A DNA stretch of 41,841 nucleotides. Source: an uncultured Afifella sp. Its GTDB lineage: Bacteria > Pseudomonadota > Alphaproteobacteria > Rhizobiales > Afifellaceae. The stretch spans positions 1-41,841 of the forward strand of contig CAMYKZ010000030.1 in NCBI GenBank assembly GCA_947259045.1, given 5' to 3'. The position numbers and the translations under genes are program-made. This document shows, one piece after another, positions 34,350 to 41,841 of the stretch (position 1 is its first letter; every line of letters begins with the position of its first letter). The notes under the pieces were generated by a model. It had not been told where the DNA came from, did no database searches, and worked only from the letters and a program-made list of their open reading frames with translations.

Positions 34350-35879
34350 ATGTCTCAATCAACTGATGCCGAACAACGAATTTCAGCCGCCAATCAGCAA
34401 TTGCACAGCCGGTTTGCGCCATCAGCCGAACGGTCGTTCGAGGACCATCTGCGTATTCTGCTGGTATCGGGCGGCGATTCGCGGATCTGGCCCGATCCGG
34501 TTTCGGCGCGCAACCGGTATGGAACGCCGACCGTGCCTGCGACCGACGAGGTCTGGCTGTCCTCGTCGACGGCCAGTGCGGTTTCCGAACATGGCTATCA
34601 GACTGCATTGCAGAGACTGACGGACGTTCTGCACCCGGAAGCCGCCGGTCACCTGTCACTGCCCGAACTGTTCGATCAGATCAGGTCAGAGATTGGCGTC
34701 CTTTATGGCACTGAAGGATCTCAAACCGTGCTCACGCCGTCTGGAACCGACGCTGAACTGATAACGCTGTTTATTGCAACAAGCCTGATGGACGGGCCAC
34801 TGACCAACATTGTCGTCGCACCGGAGGAAACCGGCAGCGGCGTTCTGATGGCGGCAGGCGGCGCGAACTTTCTTAACTCGGCCAGCTTCTCAATAACGAT
34901 GCCAAAGGGTTGCCGGCTCGCCGGATGGGAATCCGCCGATATCGCGGCGGCGGCAGTGGCGATCAGAACCCCGGCGGGTGATCCGCGGGCGGCAGCGGAT
35001 ATCGATGCCGATGCCGCCCGCCTCGCCGCCGACGCATTGGCCGATGGACGCAATGTGCTGCTGCATATCCTCGATACGTCGAAGACCGGGCTGACCGGCC
35101 TGTCGCGCGAAACGGCCGCGCAGATCGCAGCTTTGGCGCCCGGCCGGGTCCTGGTCGTCGTCGACGCCTGCCAGCTGCGCTGCCCGGCAGACCGTCTTCG
35201 GTCTGATCTTGAGCGCGGCTTCATGGTCCAGATCACCGGATCCAAATTTGCCGGCGGGCCAGCATTCTGCGGCGCATTGATGTTGCCTGGGCAGATTGTT
35301 GCCGCATTGCCCGGATCAGGCGGAATGCCGCAGGGCCTCGCCTCATATAGTGCATTATTGGACTGGCCTGATGGTTTGCGTCCGATCGCAGCCGAGACAC
35401 TGCACAATACGGCCAATATGGGACTGGCGCTGCGCTGGACGGCCGCTTTGGCCGATCTGTCAGAGTGCGAAGCGATCGACATTGACATCCGCGACAGGTT
35501 TTTCCGTCATTTTGAACAATTCGCCGACGATGTTTTCTCAGCATCGCAAAGGCTCGAACCGCTTTGCCGCCCCCGTTCAACCGGCGCAGCATGCCGAAGC
35601 ATTGTTCCTCTCAAGGCCTTGCTGCCAGACGGTTCGCCGGCCTCGTTTGAAGAAGCTGCAAACCTGCATGACCGGCTGCGCAGACCAGACGACATGCCGG
35701 CAGTTCACCTCGGCCAACCGGTCGCGCTGGGTCCGGTCAATGTGCTGCGCGTATGCGCCAGTGCGCAGCATGTTGTTGCCTTTGCAAACCGGCTGCGGGA
35801 TTGTGGAAACTTCGAAACGGCGTTTGCGCCACTTGCCGCCGACATCGAAACGGCAGCCAGAAAGCTTGATGGCATTTGA
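34350..35879 (+). CDS. Fold-type-I PLP-dependent enzyme of unknown reaction
   Basis: The 509-residue protein starts at ATG 34350. Features of fold type I PLP enzymes are visible: phosphate-binding [12 protein letters not shown] (129-140), [10 protein letters not shown] with Asp272 to hold the pyridine nitrogen, and [18 protein letters not shown] with Lys299 as the Schiff-base lysine. The N-terminal region (30-120) and C-terminal domain (about 380-500) are less typical, and I cannot place it as decarboxylase, transaminase, desulfurase or other. It stands alone after the xyl operon, 144 bases downstream, same strand. Catalytic residues are intact, so it is probably active. Confidence 0.75.
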   Translation: MSQSTDAEQRISAANQQLHSRFAPSAERSFEDHLRILLVSGGDSRIWPDPVSARNRYGTPTVPATDEVWLSSSTASAVSEHGYQTALQRLTDVLHPEAAGHLSLPELFDQIRSEIGVLYGTEGSQTVLTPSGTDAELITLFIATSLMDGPLTNIVVAPEETGSGVLMAAGGANFLNSASFSITMPKGCRLAGWESADIAAAAVAIRTPAGDPRAAADIDADAARLAADALADGRNVLLHILDTSKTGLTGLSRETAAQIAALAPGRVLVVVDACQLRCPADRLRSDLERGFMVQITGSKFAGGPAFCGALMLPGQIVAALPGSGGMPQGLASYSALLDWPDGLRPIAAETLHNTANMGLALRWTAALADLSECEAIDIDIRDRFFRHFEQFADDVFSASQRLEPLCRPRSTGAACRSIVPLKALLPDGSPASFEEAANLHDRLRRPDDMPAVHLGQPVALGPVNVLRVCASAQHVVAFANRLRDCGNFETAFAPLAADIETAARKLDGI

Positions 35880-36032
35880 GCCGCAGCTACCCGCCGATGC
35901 GGGCAAATTGGATGCTGCGATTTCGCGCTTTGCCTTCACATCAACCGTTATCGCCTCTGCACGCCGCTCTGAGACCTGATTGAATGGGTCCGGCACAAGC
36001 GAAGAGTCCGAAAGGTTCCAAGGGCTGACGTC

Positions 36033-37079
36033 CTATTTCAACCCTTCGCACTCGATCAGCTCGAGATTTTCCTTTCCCTTGATGGGCACAAACCCGAGAG
36101 ATCTCCCCCGGCAATGATCCCGCAGATGCAACCACGTTGCACCGCTGACAACCACCGCCCCGGGATCCGCCGCCGCGACAATGCGGGCAGCCGTGTTGAC
36201 GGTGTCTCCCCAGATATCGAACATGTACTGGCGACGGCCGACAATTCCGGCAACCACGGGTCCGGAATGGATGCCGACGCGAACCTGCCATCCGGCGGCA
36301 AGTTCCAGAGCAGATGATGCCATCTGCAGGCCGCAGCGGACACTGGCCAGGACGGGATCCCTGGTTTCCCGGAACATCCCCGCGGTCGTCATATAGGCAT
36401 CACCGACGGTTTTGATTTTTTCAAGCCCGTGCTCGTCGGACAGTTCCTCAAAACAGCTGACCAGCGCCTGCAGATGGAAAAGAACCTCCTCCGGCCGATG
36501 CAGGTCACAATATGGCGTGAAGTTCACGACATCGCAGAACATAACGGCAATGTTTTCGAAGCGCCGCGGCGCCATGGTATTTTGATGTTTGAGTTCATGG
36601 ACTGCAGCCTGCGGCAACATCGCATGCAGCAGCTCGTCGGCCCGACGGCTCTCATCTTCAATCCGCTGGTGATAGATCAGCTCCTGATCCTTCAGACGCT
36701 TCTTTTCCAGGCAGGCGCCGACCCGGGCCTTGAGCAGCACGGCGTTGAAGGGTTTGGGAAGATAGTCCTCGGCCCCAAGTTCGATACAGCGAACCACACT
36801 CTCCATCCTGTCCTCGGCGGAAATCATGATCACCGGGATATCGCGCAGATCCATATCCGACTTGATCTTCTGCAGAACGTCATAGCCGTTCAGTTCCGGC
36901 ATCGTGATATCCAGAAGCACCAGGTCAAAACGCCGGATCTTCAGCATTTCCAGCGCCCGCAATCCGTCCTCGGCTTCCTCAATGTCGGAATATCCGTCAC
37001 GCTGCAGCCGCATTATGAGCGTGTAGCGGTTGGTCTCGTTGTCATCGACGACAAGCAGGGCGGGTTGGCTAGCGCTCAT
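36033..37079 (-). CDS. Response regulator fused to class III adenylate/guanylate cyclase
   Basis: The 348-residue protein has a receiver domain (1-120, phosphoacceptor Asp57 in LVLLDITMPELNG), a coiled linker (125-170) and a class III nucleotide cyclase domain. The cyclase carries metal-binding Asp183 (MFCDVVNFT) and Asp227 (KTVGDAYMTTAG), and GDTVNTAARI. The product is therefore probably cAMP or cGMP, made under control of phosphorylation. Its start overlaps the upstream single-receiver gene by 11 bases, so the two are co-translated. It is the last gene of a four-gene sensory operon. Confidence 0.92.
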   Translation of the reverse strand: MSASQPALLVVDDNETNRYTLIMRLQRDGYSDIEEAEDGLRALEMLKIRRFDLVLLDITMPELNGYDVLQKIKSDMDLRDIPVIMISAEDRMESVVRCIELGAEDYLPKPFNAVLLKARVGACLEKKRLKDQELIYHQRIEDESRRADELLHAMLPQAAVHELKHQNTMAPRRFENIAVMFCDVVNFTPYCDLHRPEEVLFHLQALVSCFEELSDEHGLEKIKTVGDAYMTTAGMFRETRDPVLASVRCGLQMASSALELAAGWQVRVGIHSGPVVAGIVGRRQYMFDIWGDTVNTAARIVAAADPGAVVVSGATWLHLRDHCRGRSLGFVPIKGKENLELIECEGLK

Positions 37080-37455
37080 CAGGTTTACATCCCGGTAAAA
37101 GCACAGTCATCTTTGCCAACAGGCGTTCAAAGTCAATCGGCTTGGTATCATAATCATCACAGCCGGCGGCCAGGGCTTTTTCCCTGTCGCCCGTCATCGC
37201 ATGCGACGTCAGGGCGATCACCGGTATTGTCTGTGTCTGCGCCATCGCCTTGAGGCGGCGCGTCGCTTCCCAGCCATCGACAACAGGAAGATCCAGATCC
37301 ATGAGAATCAGGTCCGGCTGCTCCGCGCAGGCCAGTTCAATCGCCTCCTGCCCGTCTGTTGCGACCAGAATGTTGAACCCCTTGCGTGTCAACCGCCGGG
37401 TCAGCAGATAGACATTATCCTCGTTGTCTTCTGCATAAAGGACCTTGGCAGTCAT
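37069..37455 (-). CDS. Single-domain response regulator (CheY/DivK-like)
   Basis: The 128-residue product is a lone receiver: acidic pair YAEDNEDN, phosphoacceptor Asp53 in [13 protein letters not shown], the Thr/Ser switch ALTSHAM and the conserved Lys in DYDTKPID. DivK-type receivers relay phosphate or bind partner kinases. Its start overlaps the hybrid-kinase stop by four bases (ATGA) and its end overlaps the cyclase gene, which indicates a phosphorelay built as a unit. Confidence 0.92.
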   Translation of the reverse strand: MTAKVLYAEDNEDNVYLLTRRLTRKGFNILVATDGQEAIELACAEQPDLILMDLDLPVVDGWEATRRLKAMAQTQTIPVIALTSHAMTGDREKALAAGCDDYDTKPIDFERLLAKMTVLLPGCKPDER

Positions 37456-40229
37456 CGCTTCGATCGACCTCGTGTTTGCGGCTTTTTCACATACCTTGCC
37501 ACGGACTGGCAGAGTTCGCTGAGCAGCGCGTCCCGGTCGAAATCGGTTTTCTGCAAGACATGTTCCACGCCGCCATTAAGCCTCCGGTGATCGTCTTCCG
37601 TCAGATCCGCGGCGGTCACGACGACAACCGGAATATCTTTGTAGTCCGGATTCTGTCGCATTTCGGCAAGGAATTCGAAGCCATCCATCTCGGGCATCAT
37701 CAGGTCCAGGAGGATCAGGTCCGGTGAAACCTCTGCGAGGCGCTCCAGGCCGACACGCCCGTTTTCCGCCTCGAACACCTCCCAGTCTTCTCCTTTGAGC
37801 GTTCGTGCAACCAGTTGCCGCGTCGTTTCATCGTCTTCGACGGTCAGCACTTTCAATTTAGGGCGGCCATTGCGGTATTTAGCCAGCACAGCGCTGAGAT
37901 GCTTGCGGTCCAGGGGCTTGGCCAGATAATCCGATGCGCCCAGGGAGAACCCTTTCTTCTTCTCATCGACAATCGTCATCATGATAATCGGGATCGCGGC
38001 CAGTTGCGGATCCGATTTGGCGTCACGCAGGACACTCCAGCCATCATAGTCGGGCATCAGAACGTCCAGGGTGATCACCGACGGATTGTATTCACGCGCC
38101 AGTCTGAGGCCCTCATGGCCTCCGTTGGCCGTCACCACATCGAAGCCCTCCTTTGCGAGGATGCGGCGCATCAGGTCCAGGACGTTCGGGTCATCATCCA
38201 CCACCAGGACAGTATCGTTCCTGTCTGATGAAACCTCTGCTGGTTCAACACCGGCTTCGGGCGGCGTCAAACCGACTGCAGCGGGTTCCTCGGTTGTCGA
38301 CGGGTCATCAGCCCGGGCAGGCAGTCTGACCGTAAACGTCGTACCCTGTTCGATAACTGATGCAACTTCGATGCTTCCGCCCATCATGTGGCAAAGGCGC
38401 CGGCATATGGCCAGGCCCAGACCGGTGCCGCCATACCGTCGTGTCGTGGAACTGTCAGCCTGGTTGAATTCCTGGAACAACCGTTCCATCTGCTCCGGGG
38501 TCATTCCGATGCCGGTGTCTGTAACGGCGATGGTAATCCAGTCCGCGCCGTCCTCGAATGTCCGTTTCGCGTGCAGAGTTATCTCTCCGTCCTTGGTGAA
38601 CTTGCTGGCGTTGCTCAGCAGATTGAGGACGATCTGGCGCAACCGGGTCAGGTCAGTGCGCATGTCGCCAAGGCCGTCCGCGCATTGGAGCGTGATACGG
38701 TTACCGTTTTTCTGTGCGATCGGCCGGGTGGTCGTGACGTTGTCGTCCAGAAGCGAAGCCAAGTCGAACTCTTCCAGATAGAAATCCAGTTTACCGGCTT
38801 CGATCTTGGAAAGGTCGAGTACATCGTTGATCAGACGATGCAGGTGCGTTCCCGCCCCGGACACACGATGCAGGGGCTCGATGAGATCGTCGAGTCCCAT
38901 CTCTCTGACATCCTCCTGCAGCATTTCAGTGATGCCGATGATCGCATTCAGCGGGGTCCGCAATTCGTGACTCATGTTTGCCAGGAACTGGCTCTTGGCC
39001 ATGGTTGCCTGTGCCGCTTCGTCGCGCGCCACCGCCAGGCTTTCGACTGCCTGTTCGAGCTCGGCGGTTCGACGCTTGAGTTCGGTGATGTCGGTAAAAA
39101 CGCCGACGACGCCGCCTTCCTGTGTCTTGCGCTCACTGATCCTCAACCAGCGCCCGTCCGCACGCAGTTGCTCAAAGGGACCAGACGGATCACGGTGCTT
39201 TTCGATTCGTTGCTTCAGCCATCTGTCTGAGTCCGCCCGCGCCTCTGAAATGATATCGCGCGCCACAGCATCACGGACGATTTCTTCGTAACTTGCGCCC
39301 GGTTCGACTTTGATATCAAGCTCGGCATACATGTCGCTATAGGTGCTGTTGCAGATTACCAGTCGATCTTCTGCATCAAACAGCGCGAACGCTTCCGAAA
39401 TCGCTTCAATGGCCTCCGTCAACTGGGTCTGCGCCCGGCGCAACGCCTGTTCGGCCCGCTCGCGCTTTGCTTCCAGTTGATCCCGCTCGATCAGGCTTTC
39501 GCGCAACAATGTCAGCGTCCTGGTCATGACGCCGATTTCGTCGTGACCGGCAGGCGGAATCTGAACATCCAGATTGCCGCCGGTGATTGCTGTCATCGCG
39601 CCGACCAATTTGCGCAACGGCAATGTAATGGATTGAAGAACCACAAGCGTCGCTGCGCCGCCGACGATGACGGCGAGAAAAACAGCAATCAGCAGTGCGT
39701 CTGCAATCCCGTGGGCACTCTCCAGCGCCGCATCGCTTCGCGCAACAGAATTTGCCTGCAGATTGTCGACAAGCGCCGACAGACGCTCGTCAACCGATTT
39801 GATATGGGCCTGGGTCTGCGCCATCATTGCGTTGCCAAGGACCCGGTTATCATCGCTGTAGGCGTCAACCGCCAGAATGGCCTTCTCGATCAGGGCATCT
39901 ACTTCCTGCCGGACGACATTTGCTGTTTCCGCGTCATGTGGTTCCAGCGCCTGCAGTTGAGCATATAGTGTGTCACGAGCCGCAAAGGCATTCTGTTCGG
40001 AACGCATCAGCAGACTGACTGCAAGATCTGTGAGCCAGTATTTCAGATCGCCGAACGATTTGCTTGCCGCATTGGCGGTCTTGAGGACCGAAACAACCTG
40101 GGTCTGCTGCTGCACGATTTCTGCGTTTTTCGACAGACGGTTGCTCAGGAACCAATTCGACGCGATCAGCACGGCGAGCAAAAAAGCGCTGAGGAAAACG
40201 AGCCGTGTAAAGATTGAAAAGCGTGACAT
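37452..40229 (-). CDS. Membrane hybrid histidine kinase with HAMP, PAS and two receiver domains
   Basis: The 925-residue protein (ATG 40229) has: transmembrane helix 1 (8-28), an extracytoplasmic sensor (30-175), helix 2 (177-200), HAMP (200-255), a PAS_7-like domain (270-385), HisKA with His421 in [11 protein letters not shown], HATPase with N-box [15 protein letters not shown] and GGTGLGLAI, a first receiver (Asp722, LDVLMPD) and a second receiver (Asp842, [10 protein letters not shown]). The second receiver ends atypically ([13 protein letters not shown]). The kinase should feed the downstream single receiver and receiver-cyclase. The preceding DUF3365 gene could supply the sensory signal. 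Alternative start at 40265 adds 12 residues. Confidence 0.93.
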   Translation of the reverse strand: MSRFSIFTRLVFLSAFLLAVLIASNWFLSNRLSKNAEIVQQQTQVVSVLKTANAASKSFGDLKYWLTDLAVSLLMRSEQNAFAARDTLYAQLQALEPHDAETANVVRQEVDALIEKAILAVDAYSDDNRVLGNAMMAQTQAHIKSVDERLSALVDNLQANSVARSDAALESAHGIADALLIAVFLAVIVGGAATLVVLQSITLPLRKLVGAMTAITGGNLDVQIPPAGHDEIGVMTRTLTLLRESLIERDQLEAKRERAEQALRRAQTQLTEAIEAISEAFALFDAEDRLVICNSTYSDMYAELDIKVEPGASYEEIVRDAVARDIISEARADSDRWLKQRIEKHRDPSGPFEQLRADGRWLRISERKTQEGGVVGVFTDITELKRRTAELEQAVESLAVARDEAAQATMAKSQFLANMSHELRTPLNAIIGITEMLQEDVREMGLDDLIEPLHRVSGAGTHLHRLINDVLDLSKIEAGKLDFYLEEFDLASLLDDNVTTTRPIAQKNGNRITLQCADGLGDMRTDLTRLRQIVLNLLSNASKFTKDGEITLHAKRTFEDGADWITIAVTDTGIGMTPEQMERLFQEFNQADSSTTRRYGGTGLGLAICRRLCHMMGGSIEVASVIEQGTTFTVRLPARADDPSTTEEPAAVGLTPPEAGVEPAEVSSDRNDTVLVVDDDPNVLDLMRRILAKEGFDVVTANGGHEGLRLAREYNPSVITLDVLMPDYDGWSVLRDAKSDPQLAAIPIIMMTIVDEKKKGFSLGASDYLAKPLDRKHLSAVLAKYRNGRPKLKVLTVEDDETTRQLVARTLKGEDWEVFEAENGRVGLERLAEVSPDLILLDLMMPEMDGFEFLAEMRQNPDYKDIPVVVVTAADLTEDDHRRLNGGVEHVLQKTDFDRDALLSELCQSVARYVKKPQTRGRSKR

Positions 40230-40301
40230 CTCAGCTGTCCCGGCAGGAAATAGCGTTTTGCTCATCGGCCATCTTGACAACGAAAAATATGCCGAGTGAA
40301 T

Positions 40302-41165
40302 TCAATGAAACAGCGTTATGCTGATGGCACCACCCAGATCGCCCAACTTGCCGCCTTCCTTGGGATAACCGGTCACATCGATTTCGCCTTTCGGCTCGCC
40401 GTGACACTGCAGGCAGCCGGCACCGTAATATTCCGGAATCAGGACTCGAAACGACGACCGCCCCCGGTTTGGCGCTTCGGACGTAAAGATCTGGTCCTTC
40501 GGCCAGTCGGCAAGCATGAGCCTGGTTTGGAGAACGTCATTCTCCCAGCTGTCGGGCAAGGCCTTCCGGTTGCGGACAAGGTGTGTCGGCGCTGTCACCT
40601 TGACGTCGGCCTCCTGTCCCATCTTGAGGCGGAACTGTTCATTTACCAGACGGGCGAAGACGGCAGGCACGAAACCCTTGAAGCCGAGTCCGGGTTTGTT
40701 GATCGTCGCTTGATTGGCGTCCATGACCTCAACGATCGCCTCCATCTGCGCGGCAAGCAGCCGGCCTTCCCGTGAACTGCGGTCAATGGAATTCGGATCG
40801 ACGCCGGTGGCGGCGGTATATTGTTCAATCGCCGCGTCCAGAACCACCTTTGCGCCAAGACCCTTGTCTCCAAGCGCCGGATCATTGATCAGATCCTGGT
40901 TGCTGGAAATCACCGTGCGGGCAGAACGCAGGAACTGGGCCAGGCTGAGCGCAATCGCAACATCATCATCCCCGGCGGCTTTGCCGTCCGGCAATCCGGT
41001 CAGTGCGACGGCGGCGGCCAGACTGATTGCAAGGCAGAGACGTATCCACCGGGTCTGGACGACCGGGATACCGCCACGACAATGATGGCGGCTGTCTCCT
41101 TGCCTGGCACCCACCGGGCGGCTCCGCCACGAGTACAACACGGTTCGCACCTTTCGCTGGTTCAC
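40302..41165 (-). CDS. Tll0287-like (DUF3365) exported protein with one heme c motif
   Basis: The frame extends back to 41225, but the first hydrophobic segment, LCLAISLAAAVALTGLPDG, begins about 55 residues in, followed by the mature sequence. No ATG suits that position; a GTG at 41165 preceded by GGGA is taken here, which makes the N-terminus provisional. The body fits DUF3365/Tll0287-like: LRSARTVISSNQDLI, VFARLVNEQFRLKMG and a C-terminal CLQCHG (heme-type CxxCH) followed by GYPKEGGKLGDLGGAISI. Such proteins are proposed redox/heme sensors, and the domain often sits in histidine kinases. Here it is separate and upstream of the kinase in the same operon. Confidence 0.75.
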   Translation of the reverse strand: MNQRKVRTVLYSWRSRPVGARQGDSRHHCRGGIPVVQTRWIRLCLAISLAAAVALTGLPDGKAAGDDDVAIALSLAQFLRSARTVISSNQDLINDPALGDKGLGAKVVLDAAIEQYTAATGVDPNSIDRSSREGRLLAAQMEAIVEVMDANQATINKPGLGFKGFVPAVFARLVNEQFRLKMGQEADVKVTAPTHLVRNRKALPDSWENDVLQTRLMLADWPKDQIFTSEAPNRGRSSFRVLIPEYYGAGCLQCHGEPKGEIDVTGYPKEGGKLGDLGGAISITLFH

Positions 41166-41225
41166 TCCCGAATTGGGCAAAGAATAGCACAAACCCCCGG
41201 AGATTAGTATTATTGTATCATCCAA

Positions 41226-41512
41226 CGGAACAAAGTATTCACTACGGGAAAAAAACCGCTCAAGACGGTGGCAGACTGTCGATCAGGACATGTGCGGGAC
41301 GCAAGCGCGCATCTTTCGATGACGTCCTGTTGGCAATTGCAGCAATTGCGTCGAATCTCAGGCGGCTGTTTCGCCGCCACTCTTCGACATCAAGCCGATT
41401 TCGGCTGCAATCAGCGTCGTAATCTGATTTCGTGGTACTTATGTGGACCTGAAATCGAACTGCCCAGACTCAAGTTGGAGCAATTCGGCCGTTTCTTCCA
41501 AATATCTCAAAC
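41226..41512. other. Gap between DUF3365 gene and tRNA-Leu
   Basis: No gene is visible in these 287 bases. There is an imperfect hairpin GGCGG/CCGCC at 41361-41378 and a GCAATTGC repeat near 41333-41348. The left part must carry the promoter of the minus-strand DUF3365/kinase operon. No terminator with a clear T-run was found after the tRNA. Confidence 0.4.
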
Positions 41513-41597
41513 TGGTGCGGACGCCGGGACTCGAACCCGGATGACCGAAGTCGAGGGATTTTAAGTCCCTTGCGTCTACCAGTTCCGCCACGTCCGC
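41513..41597 (-). tRNA. tRNA-Leu (anticodon UAA)
   Basis: The minus strand folds as a full class II tRNA: acceptor stem GCGGACG / CGTCCGC, D-arm, anticodon stem AGGGA/TCCCT around loop CTTAAAA (anticodon TAA, leucine), a long variable arm and a T-arm with GGTTCGAGTCC. CCA is encoded at the 3' end (41513-41515). No intron or mismatch is apparent. Confidence 0.96.
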
Positions 41598-41659
41598 ATC
41601 ATCTCTCGGTAACCGCAGTTTACGCCAGGCGCAAGCGGCATATGGGCGCCTGATGCCCC

Positions 41660-41841
41660 CTACCCGGCTGCGCCGGAAATCGGCGGCTGGAACGACAGAC
41701 CCAGATCCCAAGGGAAATAGATCCAGGTATCCTGCGAGACTTCCGTGACGAAAGTATCGACAAGCGGCCGTCCCATCGGTTTGGCATAAACGGTGGCGAA
41801 ATGGGCCTTCGGCAATATCTCACGGACAATTTCCGCGGTTT
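41660..41841 (-). CDS. gpt: Xanthine-guanine phosphoribosyltransferase, C-terminal part
   Basis: A frame of 59 complete codons enters from the right edge and stops at TAG (41662-41660). It reads [20 protein letters not shown] and then DTWIYFPWD, which matches the C-terminus of Gpt, the enzyme that salvages guanine, xanthine and hypoxanthine with PRPP. The PRPP-binding and catalytic loops lie beyond the window, so only the C-terminal strand and hood region are visible. The overlapping frame 41620-41829 is a shadow. Confidence 0.8.
   Translation of the reverse strand, partial: TAEIVREILPKAHFATVYAKPMGRPLVDTFVTEVSQDTWIYFPWDLGLSFQPPISGAAG

Overview
The window looks like a chromosomal segment of an alphaproteobacterium, most likely of the order Hyphomicrobiales (Rhizobiales). 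This rests on gene content and order, not on a search: an iron-sulfur scaffold gene beside yidD and divergent from folE-hisI, a DUF3126 gene downstream of cysE, a ROK regulator divergent from xylFHG with a one-cassette XylG, a DUF2336 protein, PAS_5 and PilZ proteins, a zf-CHCC protein and a small BTLCP protease. Codons are GC-rich. Most genes are housekeeping or metabolic; both ends of the window carry incomplete genes.

Layout. 1-2.1 kb is an edge with transposon traces: the 5' part of an IS30-family transposase leaves the left edge, followed by a multi-pass membrane protein gene and a 138-bp element with inverted-repeat ends. 2.1-7.9 kb holds a crotonase-fold protein, NAD kinase, a DUF2336 protein, a MaoC hydratase/CitE-type lyase pair, and a nitroreductase/flavin reductase pair. 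8.0-14.4 kb holds a secreted protein, thrS, yidD, an IscU-like scaffold, folE, hisI, a CBS-pair protein and a rhomboid protease. 14.4-16.9 kb holds PAS_5, two-PilZ and transglutaminase-like protease genes, bracketed by two hairpin-rich candidate small-RNA loci that share a C-rich (CCCC)ACTCTCCC motif. 16.9-24.0 kb holds a gamma-carbonic anhydrase homologue, small proteins, cysE, two alpha/beta hydrolases, a zinc-finger protein joined to an FAD monooxygenase, and a stand-alone acyl-ACP synthetase.

24.1-30.6 kb is a periplasmic redox island. A small His-rich secreted protein, a cytochrome c'-like protein with a Met/Gly repeat insert and a diheme cytochrome c run on the plus strand. Facing them is a translationally coupled minus-strand operon of ROK regulator, diheme oxidoreductase (DHOR type) and an FG-GAP/UnbV secreted protein. 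The ROK gene is divergent from a xylose-type ABC transporter (xylF-xylH-xylG, 30.8-34.2 kb), so a sugar-responsive regulator may be co-transcribed with extracytoplasmic redox proteins. This is the least conventional arrangement in the window.

34.3-35.9 kb encodes a fold-type-I PLP-dependent protein with no assigned reaction. 36.0-41.2 kb is a signalling operon on the minus strand: a secreted Tll0287-like (DUF3365) protein with one heme motif, a 925-residue hybrid histidine kinase with two receivers, a single-receiver regulator, and a receiver-class III nucleotide cyclase fusion. It suggests a redox or gas signal converted to cyclic nucleotide. The window ends with tRNA-Leu(UAA) and the 3' end of a gpt-like purine phosphoribosyltransferase gene.
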